This document shows, piece by piece, positions 27,133 through 36,875 of a DNA stretch of 64,000 bases. Numbering within the stretch: the first letter of the stretch is position 1; every line of letters begins with the position of its first letter. The notes below the pieces were generated by a model. The model was not told where the DNA came from. It did not search any database and saw only the letters and a program-made list of their open reading frames with translations. The translations under genes were made by a program, and so were the position numbers. Source of the DNA: Myxococcus eversor (GTDB lineage: Bacteria > Myxococcota > Myxococcia > Myxococcales > Myxococcaceae); the NCBI RefSeq assembly GCF_010894455.1, contig NZ_JAAIXY010000009.1:302484-366483 (forward strand), given 5' to 3'.

Positions 27133-27683
27133 GAAATGCGGTCCGCGCCCTGGCGGCGCTGACACTGGCGGGCTTCGCCTCCGGCGCCGGAATGGTGGCG
27201 TGCAGCCGTCCGGACAACTCGCTGTCCGGCAGCGTGTCGGAGCTCTTCCCGCTGGAGGTGTCGCGCGTGGAGATTCTCCGCAACGCGGAGGCGCTCCAGG
27301 TGAGCTACTTCCGCAACAACGACCTGGACGTGGACCTGGTGGTGCGGCTCACCGTGTCCACGGAAGGGTTGGAGCTGCGGCCGGGCGCGAAAATCAACCT
27401 GGCGGGCAACACGCCCTCCGGGCTGGCGCGCGCCACGGTGGTGCACCTCAACGCGGGCGAGCCGTCGCGCGTCTTCGCGCCGGTGGAGAAGGGGGACTTG
27501 CAACTGGAGTCCGGAGGCAACCCCGGCGAGCAGACGCGCGGGGACTTCTCCATGTCCTTCAAGAAGGGCGACGGCTACGGCGCCGGTCGCAGCCTGGAGG
27601 GCACGTTCTCCTCCGAGGCGCTGGATGCGGGCTTCGGCCCGGAAGAGGGTGAGCCGCTCGACGGTAGCGTCGTCGTCCCGTAG
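27129..27683 (+). CDS. GSVS-domain lipoprotein, paralogue of the one at 1237-1755
   Basis: 184 residues with lipobox GMVAC, then CSRPDNSLSGSVSEL. Aligned by eye, it keeps the spaced residues of the lipoprotein in the Glt-like operon (GSVS, R-x-E, INL, P-x-R-x-F, E-K-G, GDF-x-x-x-F, GRS-x-x-G-T-F). It is translationally coupled to the propeller lipoprotein upstream. The pair probably forms a complex; the 1237 paralogue is instead coupled to Glt-like genes. Function unknown. Confidence 0.75.
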   Translation: MRNAVRALAALTLAGFASGAGMVACSRPDNSLSGSVSELFPLEVSRVEILRNAEALQVSYFRNNDLDVDLVVRLTVSTEGLELRPGAKINLAGNTPSGLARATVVHLNAGEPSRVFAPVEKGDLQLESGGNPGEQTRGDFSMSFKKGDGYGAGRSLEGTFSSEALDAGFGPEEGEPLDGSVVVP

Positions 27684-27698
27684 CGCGAGTGTCCCCGG

Positions 27699-27726
27699 GG
27701 TGACGCCTGGAGTTTCGGGCGTCACC
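27699..27726. terminator. Hairpin in convergent gap (first of two)
   Basis: GGTGACGCC (27699-27707) pairs perfectly with GGCGTCACC (27718-27726) around a 10-base loop, 15 bases after the plus-strand stop. It could serve either strand. Confidence 0.7.
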
Positions 27727-27752
27727 ACGCTGGCTTCGAAGCGCGAGCCGCC

Positions 27753-27780
27753 ACGAAGGAGGGACACAGCCCTCCTCCGT
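27753..27780. terminator. Hairpin in convergent gap (second of two)
   Basis: AGGAGGG (27757-27763) pairs with CCCTCCT (27770-27776) around the loop ACACAG. One mismatch further out, ACG pairs with CGT. It lies 12 bases beyond the minus-strand stop at 27793, so it probably ends the DUF3332 transcript. Confidence 0.7.
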
Positions 27781-27792
27781 GTGGAGCAAGGC

Positions 27793-28437
27793 CTACGGCA
27801 CCGCGCAGGTGTTGAACGCCAGCCCTCGCGACACGGTGGCCTGGGCCACGGTGTGCCGGGCGAGCGCCGTCGTGCCACCTTCCTCGTAGATGCGCCGCGC
27901 GAGCGCCACGGCCTCCGAGCCGTGGACCGTCAGCGTGGTGCCCGTCGCGTCCGTCACCGCCACCGCGCCGTCCGCGGCGCCTTCCGCGCGGACGAGCAGC
28001 GCGCCCGCGTCGTCGCGCACGGCCATGCCGTTCTCCAGCGGCTCGAAGTAGCGGATGAGGGTCTCCTTCCCCTCGCGCTCCAGCTCCAGCTTCATGATGC
28101 CGCTCTCCGCGTCGCGCGACATGCGCAGCACGTCCGTGGGGCTCAGCCGGACGACGCGCGTGTCGCCGTCGCCTCCGTCCGCGCTCGACACGGGGTTGTT
28201 GCCGCTCCAGAACTCGATGCTGTTGATGATGAGCGCATCGATGAGCGTCCCAATCTCGTAGACGGGGATGATGACGAGCACGAGGAACATCAGCCACTGC
28301 ACGAACTTCTGACCTGAGATGTTCTTGTTGAACTGCCAGATTTTCTGCGTGAGCTTGAAACTGCCGAAGCACCCGGTCGTGTGCATGGAGATGAAACCGG
28401 CGCACAGCACGGCGAGCCACGGAGACGGACGCTTCAT
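27793..28437 (-). CDS. DUF3332 family membrane lipoprotein
   Basis: About 214 residues. A hydrophobic N-terminus ends at HTTGC followed by CFGSFKLTQKIWQFNKNIS, the family's conserved block. A transmembrane stretch (FVQWLMFLVLVIIPVYEIG, about 48-70) and NSIEFWSGNNPVS follow, then a soluble C-terminal domain (about 90-214). This matches the DUF3332 family, whose function is unknown. GAGGAGGG precedes two tandem ATGs (28440 and 28437); 28437 is chosen for its 7-base spacing. It faces the M15 peptidase gene across 138 bases. Confidence 0.85.
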   Translation of the reverse strand: MKRPSPWLAVLCAGFISMHTTGCFGSFKLTQKIWQFNKNISGQKFVQWLMFLVLVIIPVYEIGTLIDALIINSIEFWSGNNPVSSADGGDGDTRVVRLSPTDVLRMSRDAESGIMKLELEREGKETLIRYFEPLENGMAVRDDAGALLVRAEGAADGAVAVTDATGTTLTVHGSEAVALARRIYEEGGTTALARHTVAQATVSRGLAFNTCAVP

Positions 28438-28575
28438 CATGAACCCTCCTCGGGAGGATGGAAGGACTGCGAAGGCGGACCCACCATGCCACGTCGGGTC
28501 TTCGCGGCGGCGCCCCGTTCGTCTCCCCGTCCGATGCTCACCACTCGGTCGACCCTGGGGTGCGAGGATGCCCGG

Positions 28576-29370
28576 GTGATTCTCGTCCACTTCTTCACGC
28601 GAGCCTGGGTGATGGGGCTCCTGTCCCAGGCGGCGACGCCGTCCGAGGCCGCTCCCCCTGTCGAAGCGCCACCCGCCGCGCTGACCTGTCTCGCGAAGTG
28701 GTATCCGGTGCTGACGCCGGTGCGGCTCGACACGGGCTGGGGCTTCACGCTGCCGGACGGCCGCTCCTTCCCGTTCGACGACGGACAGCAGAAGTCATTC
28801 TCCCGGAAGCTGGAGGCCCCGGACCTGGAGGACACGCTCTCCATCGCCTACCGCGCGGTGCCCATTGCGCCCGTGACTCGCGAGGACGAGGACCCCGGGC
28901 GCATCCGCTTCGAGCCGCTGTTCGAGGCCACGTATGGCGCCGCGAAGGAGAAGGTGGACGTGGTGCCGCTCGTGTTCCTCGGCCAGCGGCTCAAGGTGCA
29001 CCGCAAGGTGGCGCCGGCCTTCGAGCGGCTCGCCGCGCGACTGGAGGCGCTGGTGGCGAAGGACCCTTCGCTCGCGCCCTTCCTCCAGGGCGTGGGCGGA
29101 ACCTTCGCCTGGCGCAACATCGCGAACACGACGCGGCGGAGCGCGCATTCCTATGGCGTGTCCATCGACCTCAACACCGCGCGCTCGCACTACTGGGAAT
29201 GGCAGCGGCCCCGGACGCCGGTGCGCTGGCGCAACGCGGTGCCCCAGGCGCTGGTGGACGCCTTCGAGGCGGAGGGCTTCATCTGGGGCGGGCGCTGGTA
29301 CCACTACGACACGATGCACTTCGAATACCGGCCGGAGCTGCTGGACGCCGCGTGCGCTCCGGCGCGGTGA
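28576..29370 (+). CDS. M15-family D-alanyl-D-alanine carboxypeptidase-like peptidase
   Basis: About 264 residues. The C-terminal half carries the zinc-site pattern of M15 (VanY/peptidase_M15_4) enzymes: H-x6-D in SAHSYGVSIDLN, the GGRWYHYDTMHFEYRPEL block with the third His ligand, and W-R-N upstream. It probably trims peptidoglycan peptides in the periplasm. GTG 28576 (GAGGA about 9 bases upstream) gives a weak signal-like N-terminus; ATG 28612 or ATG 28534 are alternatives. It converges on the sigma54 activator with 3 bases between stops. Confidence 0.8.
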   Translation: MILVHFFTRAWVMGLLSQAATPSEAAPPVEAPPAALTCLAKWYPVLTPVRLDTGWGFTLPDGRSFPFDDGQQKSFSRKLEAPDLEDTLSIAYRAVPIAPVTREDEDPGRIRFEPLFEATYGAAKEKVDVVPLVFLGQRLKVHRKVAPAFERLAARLEALVAKDPSLAPFLQGVGGTFAWRNIANTTRRSAHSYGVSIDLNTARSHYWEWQRPRTPVRWRNAVPQALVDAFEAEGFIWGGRWYHYDTMHFEYRPELLDAACAPAR

Positions 29371-29373
29371 CGC

Positions 29374-30738
<1,365 letters not shown>

Positions 30739-30866
30739 GACCGGGCGGGGATTGTAGACGGCTTCTCGTCGCGAGGTGACTTCCTGTGAAGTCGGGAGGC
30801 GCCCGCCCTCCGGCCAGCCGGGCATGGTTGGAGCCCCAGCGGAGCGTGATACGACGGGCCACCCCT

Positions 30867-33548
30867 ATGCGCACCCGCTTCCTGCTCCTGATGCTGGCCT
30901 CCGCCTGCGCCACTGTCCCGCAGGCTCCCGCCCCCACCGCCCCCTCGACGGCCCCCCCGGCTCCCACGCGTGTCTGGAAACAGCCGCGCGCGGTGGTGGT
31001 CCGCCATGCCACGGTGATGCCCGCCACGGGCCCGGCCATCGAGGATGGCGCCGTGGCCTGGGTGGACGGCAAGTTGACGGCGGTGGGACGTAACTCGGAC
31101 GTGACGACGCCTCCGGGCGCGGAGGAGGTGGACGGCACCGGCCTCTACGTCACCCCGGGCATCATCGACGCCCACAGCCACCTGGGCGTCTACGCGACGC
31201 CGGAGACATTCTCCACGGGAGATGGCAACGAGGCCACGGCGCCGGTGACGGCGGAGGTCTCCGCCGAACACTCCTTCTGGCCGCAGGACCCGGGGCTGCG
31301 GCGCGCCGCGGCCGGTGGTGTCACGTCGCTGCTGGTGCTACCGGGTAGCGCCAACCTGATTGGTGGCCGGGGCTTCCCGGTGAAGCTGCACTTCGGACGC
31401 TCGGCGGCGGAGGTCCGCTTCCCGGGCGCGAAGGACGCGCTGAAGATGGCGTGTGGCGAGAATCCCCGCCGCGTCTACGGCGAGGGCCGCAATGTCGCGC
31501 CGTCCACCCGCATGGCCAACGTGGCGGGTTACCGGCAGGCGTTCGCCCAGACCCGCGAGTACATGTCCAAGTTGGACGAGTGGGCGAAGAAGAAGCAGAA
31601 GACGCCGGACGAGGCGGGCCCCGCGCCGCTGCGCGACTTGAAGCTGGAGACGCTGGCGGAGGTGCTGCGCGGCAACATCCTGGTGCAGACCCACTGCTAT
31701 CGCGCGGACGAGATGGAGGTGATGCTCCAGGTGGCCGAGGAGGCGGGCTACTCGATTCGCGCCTTCCACCACGCGCTGGAGGCCTACAAGGTCCGCGACA
31801 GCCTGGCCGCGAAGGGCGTGGCGGTGGCGACGTGGGCGGACTGGTGGGGCTTCAAGCTGGAGGCGTGGGACGGCATCCCCGAGAACGCCGGGCTGGTGTC
31901 GCAGGCGGGTGGCAAGAGCGTCATCCACTCGGACTCGGGCTTTGGAATCCAGCGGCTGAACCAGGAGGCCGGCAAGGCGATGTGGCGGGCGCGCGAGTCC
32001 GGCATCCCCATTTCGGAGGAAGAGGCGCTGCGCTGGGTGACGCTGAACGCCGCGTGGGTGATGGGCGTGGAGGGCGTCACCGGCTCGCTGGAGCCGGGGA
32101 AGATGGCGGACGTGGTGCTGTGGAAGAACCACCCGCTGAGCGTCTACGCGCGGGCGCAGCGCGTGTGGGCGGACGGCGTGGTGACGTTCGACGCGGGCGC
32201 GGGCGCGGTGGAGGCGAGCGACTTCGAGGTGGGTGAGCTGGCGGCGGGCGCGGCGAAGCTGGTGGCTGCTCCCGCGCCGACGCCGTCCCTCGCGGAGCTG
32301 GGCCTCGTCGCCCGCTGCGACGTCTCGAAGGAGCGCGCGTGCGCGGAGCTGGTGCCGCAGGGGCAGGAGGCGTGCACGGTGTTCCAGGGCGTGACGGCCT
32401 TCACGGGCACGGGCTGGGTGAAGGGCGCCACGGTGGTGCTGGAGGGCGGCAAGGTGTCCAGCGTGCGTGAAGGCGGCGCGCTCCCCTCGGGCTGCAGGAC
32501 GGTGGAGGGCAAGGGGCGGCTGTTGACGCCGGGCCTGGTGGACCCTCTCACGTCGCTGGGGTTGGTGGAGGTGGGCGCGGAGGTGTCCACGCAGGATGAC
32601 GGGCTGCGCGGAGACGCGGCGAAGCGGGATGTGCGCGCGGCGCTGGTGTCGGCCGACAGCGTCAATCCTGTCTCGGCGGCGTTCCCGGTGGCGCGGCTCG
32701 GCGGTGTCACCAGCGCGGTGACGGTGCAGCACGGGGGCCTGGTGGCCGGACAGAGCGCCTTCGTGGCGACGGACGGCTCGGTGCGCCGCGCCTCGTTGGC
32801 GATGCACGTCAACCTGGGCATCGGTGGACGGGATGCCGTATCGGGCTCGCGGGCGCTGGTGCTGGAGAGGCTGCGCGAGGTCCTCTCCGACGCGCGCGAG
32901 TACGGCCGCCGCAAGGGTGACTTCGAGCAGCGGCGCATGCGGGACGTGTCCGCGAGCCGGTTGGACTTGGAGGCGCTCCAGCCGGTGCTGGCGGGCACGC
33001 TGCCGGTGGTGGTGACGGCGCAGAAGGCGTCGGACATCCGCGCGGCGCTGGGGCTGGCGCGCGAGTACAACCTCAAGCTCGTCATCGCCGGAGGCAGCGA
33101 GGCGTGGCTGGTGGCGGCGGAGCTGGCGGCGGCGAAGGTGCCGGTGATTCTCCAGCCCACGCAGAACCTGCCCATGGACTTCGACCGGCTCAACAGCCGG
33201 CTGGACTCCGCGGCGTTGCTGAGTGGCGCGGGCGTGAAGGTGCTCTTCTCCGTGTTGGGAGAGCCCGCCATGGTGCGCACGCTCGCGCAGGAGGCGGGCA
33301 ACGCGGTGGCGTGGGGCCTGCCTCACACGGAGGCCCTGCGTGCGATGACCTCCAGCGTGGCGGACGCGTTCGGTCTGCCCGTGGGCAGGCTCGCGCCGGG
33401 CGCGGTGGCGGACGTGGTGCTGTGGAACGGCGACCCGCTGGAGTCCGCGTCGCGGCCCGTGGGCATGTGGCTGGCCGGCCAGCAAGTGCCGCTCGTCAGC
33501 CGTCAGCAGGCCCTGTTCGAGAAGCACCGCGTGCTGCCGGCGAAGTAG
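30867..33548 (+). CDS. Tandem amidohydrolase lipoprotein, second half degenerate
   Basis: 893 residues. Lipoprotein-like signal (LLLMLASAC), then two amidohydrolase units. Unit 1 (about 40-470) has the metal motif DAHSH (His103, His105), GGVTSLLVLPGS, QTHCYRADEM, HHALEAYKV, HSDSG and GSLEPGKMADVVLWKNHPL, as in imidazolonepropionase/dihydroorotase-like enzymes. Unit 2 (about 500-893) repeats the fold (LLTPGLVDPLTSLG, GGVTSAV, GRLAPGAVADVVLWNGDPLE) but replaces the His-x-His with DPLTS, so it is probably non-catalytic. It likely hydrolyses a cyclic amide in the periplasm. The divergent FHA activator is 128 bases away. Confidence 0.87.
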   Translation: MRTRFLLLMLASACATVPQAPAPTAPSTAPPAPTRVWKQPRAVVVRHATVMPATGPAIEDGAVAWVDGKLTAVGRNSDVTTPPGAEEVDGTGLYVTPGIIDAHSHLGVYATPETFSTGDGNEATAPVTAEVSAEHSFWPQDPGLRRAAAGGVTSLLVLPGSANLIGGRGFPVKLHFGRSAAEVRFPGAKDALKMACGENPRRVYGEGRNVAPSTRMANVAGYRQAFAQTREYMSKLDEWAKKKQKTPDEAGPAPLRDLKLETLAEVLRGNILVQTHCYRADEMEVMLQVAEEAGYSIRAFHHALEAYKVRDSLAAKGVAVATWADWWGFKLEAWDGIPENAGLVSQAGGKSVIHSDSGFGIQRLNQEAGKAMWRARESGIPISEEEALRWVTLNAAWVMGVEGVTGSLEPGKMADVVLWKNHPLSVYARAQRVWADGVVTFDAGAGAVEASDFEVGELAAGAAKLVAAPAPTPSLAELGLVARCDVSKERACAELVPQGQEACTVFQGVTAFTGTGWVKGATVVLEGGKVSSVREGGALPSGCRTVEGKGRLLTPGLVDPLTSLGLVEVGAEVSTQDDGLRGDAAKRDVRAALVSADSVNPVSAAFPVARLGGVTSAVTVQHGGLVAGQSAFVATDGSVRRASLAMHVNLGIGGRDAVSGSRALVLERLREVLSDAREYGRRKGDFEQRRMRDVSASRLDLEALQPVLAGTLPVVVTAQKASDIRAALGLAREYNLKLVIAGGSEAWLVAAELAAAKVPVILQPTQNLPMDFDRLNSRLDSAALLSGAGVKVLFSVLGEPAMVRTLAQEAGNAVAWGLPHTEALRAMTSSVADAFGLPVGRLAPGAVADVVLWNGDPLESASRPVGMWLAGQQVPLVSRQQALFEKHRVLPAK

Positions 33549-33567
33549 CGCGAGCCTCGACGTGCGA

Positions 33568-33599
33568 CGGCGGCCGCCCCCAGGTGAGGACGGCCGCCG
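33568..33599. terminator. Bidirectional hairpin between convergent genes
   Basis: CGGCGGCCG (33568-33576) pairs perfectly with CGGCCGCCG (33591-33599) over a 14-base loop, midway between two converging stop codons. Confidence 0.75.
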
Positions 33600-33632
33600 C
33601 GTGTGACTTCAAGGACGAGGGCTGCTCGTGGG

Positions 33633-35264
33633 TCAGTTGCCTTCGTAGATACCGATGGCGCCCGCCACCCACTTCTTCGTGGTGGTGTCCTGGTAGCCCA
33701 TGAAGCTCACCAGGATGCGCCGGCCGCCGCCGGAGCTGTCCGCCTGGATGTCGCTGATGCGGGACATGCCGTACTTGCGGCCGAACTCAGACAGGCCGTA
33801 GTGGGTGATGCTGCCGCCCTTGAGTCGGGACAGGCCACCGCCCCACGACGCGCCCACCCAGATGCTGCCGTCGGACGGGTCCAGGCCGATGGCGGACAGG
33901 TACTTGTCCACCAGCCCGGAGCCGGAGCCCATGTGGCCCAGCACGTTGCCGTTCGCGTCCACGTGCACCAGCCCGTTGCCGAACGAGCTCAGCCACACCG
34001 TGCCGTCGCGCGCCACCACCGCGCCGGAGATGTTGTCCGGCACGCGCTCACCCGGCTTCGAGTACTCGGGCTTGGCGTCCGGCCACAAATCCAGCTTGTT
34101 GCTGGAGTCGTTCTCCGAGCCCGTCTGCGCGCGCCAGAAGTTGCCCGCGTTGGTGCCGTAGCGGAAGCGCGTGGTGCGGTCCGAGCCTCCGAACCAGACA
34201 TCGCCGCTCGGGTCCACCGCGACGCCGTAGTAGGCATCCGTCAGCAGCACCACGCGGCCCTGCGCGTCCAGGGCGTTGACGTGCGGGTGCACGTGCTCGA
34301 AGACGCCGGTGCAGTTGAGCTGGCCGTTGCACATGGGCGCGCCGTCGAACTCCGCGTTGCCTCGCGCGAAGCCGTGGTTGCCGCCGAACCACACGCTCGA
34401 CTTGTTGTTGCCCAGGGCGTGCTTGTCGTAGCGGATGCGCAGCACGTTGCAGATCTTCTCGCGCCCCCGCTTCTCGGCCGCCACCACGTTGGGGCCGGAG
34501 AAGATGTCGTAGTGCACCACGTCCAGCGTGCCGTCCGAGTTGAGCGTCACCTTGTCCGCGTCACCGCTCTTGTAGCGCGCCGGGTCCGGGCTCGGCCCGT
34601 CCCAGTTGTTCTCGCAGTGGTCCGAGCCCGTGCCCGGCATGCCCTCGTAGCCGACGAAGACGGTGCCCGACTTGCCGCCCGCCACGGAGATGACCTTCAG
34701 GTACTTGGGCCCCGGCGGAATGCTGCCGTCCGCCATGAAGCCATAGGGGCGCAGGCCGTTCTCCATGCCGAAGCGCTCGAACTTCTCCGCGCCGCGCTTG
34801 AGCAGGAACAGGCCCTCCGCGCCGCCGGCCACCCAGACGTTGCCGCCCTCGTCGGCCGTCACACCGTAGATGGTGACGGGGCCGCCCTGGTCCGCTCCAT
34901 AGAAGCGCCAGCCCGCGGGCGTCGGCAGCGGCGGAATCTCCACGTCCTGGCGAGGGTCCGTCGGAGTGCCGCCATCCGTGGTGGGAGTGCCGCCATCTGT
35001 CGGAGTTCCCGAGTCGGGAGTCTCCGTGGGAGTTCCCGAGTCGGGGGTCTCCGTGGGTGTGCCCGAGTCGGGAGTCTCCGTCGGAGTGCCCGCGTCGGGG
35101 ACTTCGTCCGGAGAGCCCGGACGCCCGGGAGGAGGAATCGGGTCATCCATGCCCGGGTTGTCCTGCTCCGACTCGTCGTTGCCCTTGTTGGAACCGCAAC
35201 CCGCCACGGTCCACATCGCGCCCGCCATGACGAGCGCCCCTGCCCAGCGCCATCCCCGCGTCAT
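33633..35264 (-). CDS. Beta-propeller lipoprotein with Thr-Pro-Asp-Ser repeats
   Basis: 543 residues. Lipobox MWTVAGC, then a low-complexity linker with tandem GTPTETPDS units (about 55-105), then propeller blades of the two-component-regulator type (ITIYGVTADEGGNVWVAGG-like; YGVAVDPSGDVWFGG; VVARDGTVWLSSFGNGLV; IGLDPSDGSIWVGASWGGG). Such propellers usually bind extracellular ligands, but no kinase domain is attached here. The linker would project the propeller from the outer membrane. ATG 35264 is chosen because it gives the signal peptide; the longer frame upstream has no such feature. Confidence 0.82.
   Translation of the reverse strand: MTRGWRWAGALVMAGAMWTVAGCGSNKGNDESEQDNPGMDDPIPPPGRPGSPDEVPDAGTPTETPDSGTPTETPDSGTPTETPDSGTPTDGGTPTTDGGTPTDPRQDVEIPPLPTPAGWRFYGADQGGPVTIYGVTADEGGNVWVAGGAEGLFLLKRGAEKFERFGMENGLRPYGFMADGSIPPGPKYLKVISVAGGKSGTVFVGYEGMPGTGSDHCENNWDGPSPDPARYKSGDADKVTLNSDGTLDVVHYDIFSGPNVVAAEKRGREKICNVLRIRYDKHALGNNKSSVWFGGNHGFARGNAEFDGAPMCNGQLNCTGVFEHVHPHVNALDAQGRVVLLTDAYYGVAVDPSGDVWFGGSDRTTRFRYGTNAGNFWRAQTGSENDSSNKLDLWPDAKPEYSKPGERVPDNISGAVVARDGTVWLSSFGNGLVHVDANGNVLGHMGSGSGLVDKYLSAIGLDPSDGSIWVGASWGGGLSRLKGGSITHYGLSEFGRKYGMSRISDIQADSSGGGRRILVSFMGYQDTTTKKWVAGAIGIYEGN
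34964..35100 (-). repeat. Intragenic tandem repeat coding for a Thr/Pro linker
   Basis: Three 27-base copies encoding GTPTETPDS, followed by shorter GTPTDG and GTPTTDG variants, in frame within the propeller lipoprotein gene. Copy number is likely to vary among strains, changing linker length without breaking the frame. Confidence 0.8.
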
Positions 35265-35465
35265 CCGAACCCACCCCGCGAAAACCTGGGCCGCCCAGAA
35301 TGGGCAGCCGTCCGGGGCCTTTCCATCGCAAGGTCGATGCCAGGGCCGGCCGCCGTTCCAGGCAGGACTCCGTCCGTTCCCGGACAGCCGGTGGGAAACG
35401 CATTCCCCAGTCAGGGAAAGTCGCTGTCCCGAAGACCCCCTCATTCGTGCTAGTGGCTATCGGAA

Positions 35466-36164
35466 ATGGGTGGGAACGACGCACGCGGTCGCACACCGTT
35501 GTCATTGGTGGGCCAGGAGCCGGACCTCCTGTTCTACACACGCCAGGCGACCGAGCACGGGACGCCCGTGTTGGTATTGGGCGCCGCCAACGGCCGCGTG
35601 GTCTGGGCCCTGGCCGAGCACGGCTTCACCGCCGTGGGAGTGGACCCCTCGGAGGTGATGATTCGCTCCGCCGAGGAGCGCCGCGCCTCGGAACCCCCAG
35701 AGGTCTCCAGCCGCGCCCGCTTCCTCGTCGCGGACCTGCGCTCCATCCGGCTACAAGAGCACTTCCCGCTGGTGCTCGCCCCGCAGCACGCGCTGGGGCT
35801 GATGCCCGGCAATGACGATTTGGAGGCGTTCCTGTCCACGGTGCGCCACCACCTCACCCCGGGGGGCACCTTCGTCTACGACGTGCTCAACACGCCGCGC
35901 GAGCCGGTGCTGCCGCGCGACGACGAGGAGCCCAACGCGGGGCTGGAGCCGCGCCGCCCGCTGTTCGCCCTCCACCTGCGAGAGCGCAAGCAGCCCGGCG
36001 CGCCCAGCCCCATCCGCCGCCTCAAGCTGCGGCACTTCTCTCCGGAGGAGCTGGACGCGGCCCTCACCGGCGCGGGCTTCATTCCGCGCGAGCGCTATGG
36101 CCGCTTCGACGGCAAGCCCTTCGATTTGGAGGACTCGCGCCACATCGGTGTCGCCGGCCCGTGA
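35466..36164 (+). CDS. Class I SAM-dependent methyltransferase
   Basis: 232 residues, Rossmann-like methyltransferase: motif I VLVLGAANGRVVWALAEHG, acidic residue after strand 2 (AVGVDPSEVMI), motif II RFLVADLRSI, post-motif APQHALGLM and motif III TPGGTFVYDVLNTP. The C-terminal third (LKLRHFSPEELDAALTGAGF) matches the small-molecule methyltransferase fold. The substrate cannot be read from sequence. The ATG has no strong ribosome site. It stands alone between a divergent lipoprotein gene and a convergent response regulator; the 201-base upstream gap shows no clear promoter. Confidence 0.82.
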   Translation: MGGNDARGRTPLSLVGQEPDLLFYTRQATEHGTPVLVLGAANGRVVWALAEHGFTAVGVDPSEVMIRSAEERRASEPPEVSSRARFLVADLRSIRLQEHFPLVLAPQHALGLMPGNDDLEAFLSTVRHHLTPGGTFVYDVLNTPREPVLPRDDEEPNAGLEPRRPLFALHLRERKQPGAPSPIRRLKLRHFSPEELDAALTGAGFIPRERYGRFDGKPFDLEDSRHIGVAGP

Positions 36165-36182
36165 GTCGGGGCCGGAGCGTGC

Positions 36183-36875
36183 TCACTTCTCGAAGCGGTA
36201 GCCCAGGCCCCGCACGGTGACGAAGTGGCGGGGGTCCTCGGGGTTCGGTTCGAACTTGAGGCGCAGCTGGCGCATGAAGTTGTCCACCGTGCGCGCGCTG
36301 CCCTCGTAGTGGTAGCCCCACGCGCCGGACAAGAGCTCCTCCCGCGTGAAGGTCCGCTCCGGGTGGGCCAGGAAGTGCGCCAGCAGCTTGAACTCCTGCG
36401 CCGTCAGCTCCACCGGCGTGCCGGCCTTGGCCACCGTGCGCGCGTTCATGTCCACGCTGACGTCGCCGAACGTCACCGGTGGCGCGGCCCCGAGCGTCGG
36501 GTAGCGCCGGCGCAGCACGGCCTTGATTCGCGCCAAGAGCTCCTGGAGCCCGAAGGGCTTCACCACGTAGTCGTCCGCGCCCAGGTTGAGGCCCAGAATC
36601 TTGTCCGTCTCCATGCCCTTTGCGGACAGGACGACGACGGGGGTGTCGCGGCCGCGCTGGCGCAGCTCCTTGAGCAGCTCGAAGCCGTTGAGCTCCGGGA
36701 GCATCAAGTCGAGAACGACGAGGTCCGGGGCTTCGTCCAGCGCGCGCTGGAGCCCCGTGCGACCGTCCTGGGCCTGGAGCACCTCGTAGCCCTCGAAGCG
36801 CAGGTTCATGGACAGGCCGGCGAGGATGGACAGGTCATCCTCCACCACCAGGATGCGGCGGGTCGTCTCGCTCAT
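36183..36875 (-). CDS. OmpR/PhoB-family response regulator
   Basis: 230 residues. The receiver domain (1-120) has the acidic pair EDD (12-14), phospho-acceptor Asp56 in VVLDLMLPE, and VVKPF with the conserved Lys. A winged-helix DNA-binding domain follows (about 135-230; [22 protein letters not shown], ending [10 protein letters not shown]). It overlaps the histidine kinase stop by 4 bases (ATGA), so the two form a cognate pair with the kinase translated first. Targets are unknown. Confidence 0.93.
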   Translation of the reverse strand: MSETTRRILVVEDDLSILAGLSMNLRFEGYEVLQAQDGRTGLQRALDEAPDLVVLDLMLPELNGFELLKELRQRGRDTPVVVLSAKGMETDKILGLNLGADDYVVKPFGLQELLARIKAVLRRRYPTLGAAPPVTFGDVSVDMNARTVAKAGTPVELTAQEFKLLAHFLAHPERTFTREELLSGAWGYHYEGSARTVDNFMRQLRLKFEPNPEDPRHFVTVRGLGYRFEK

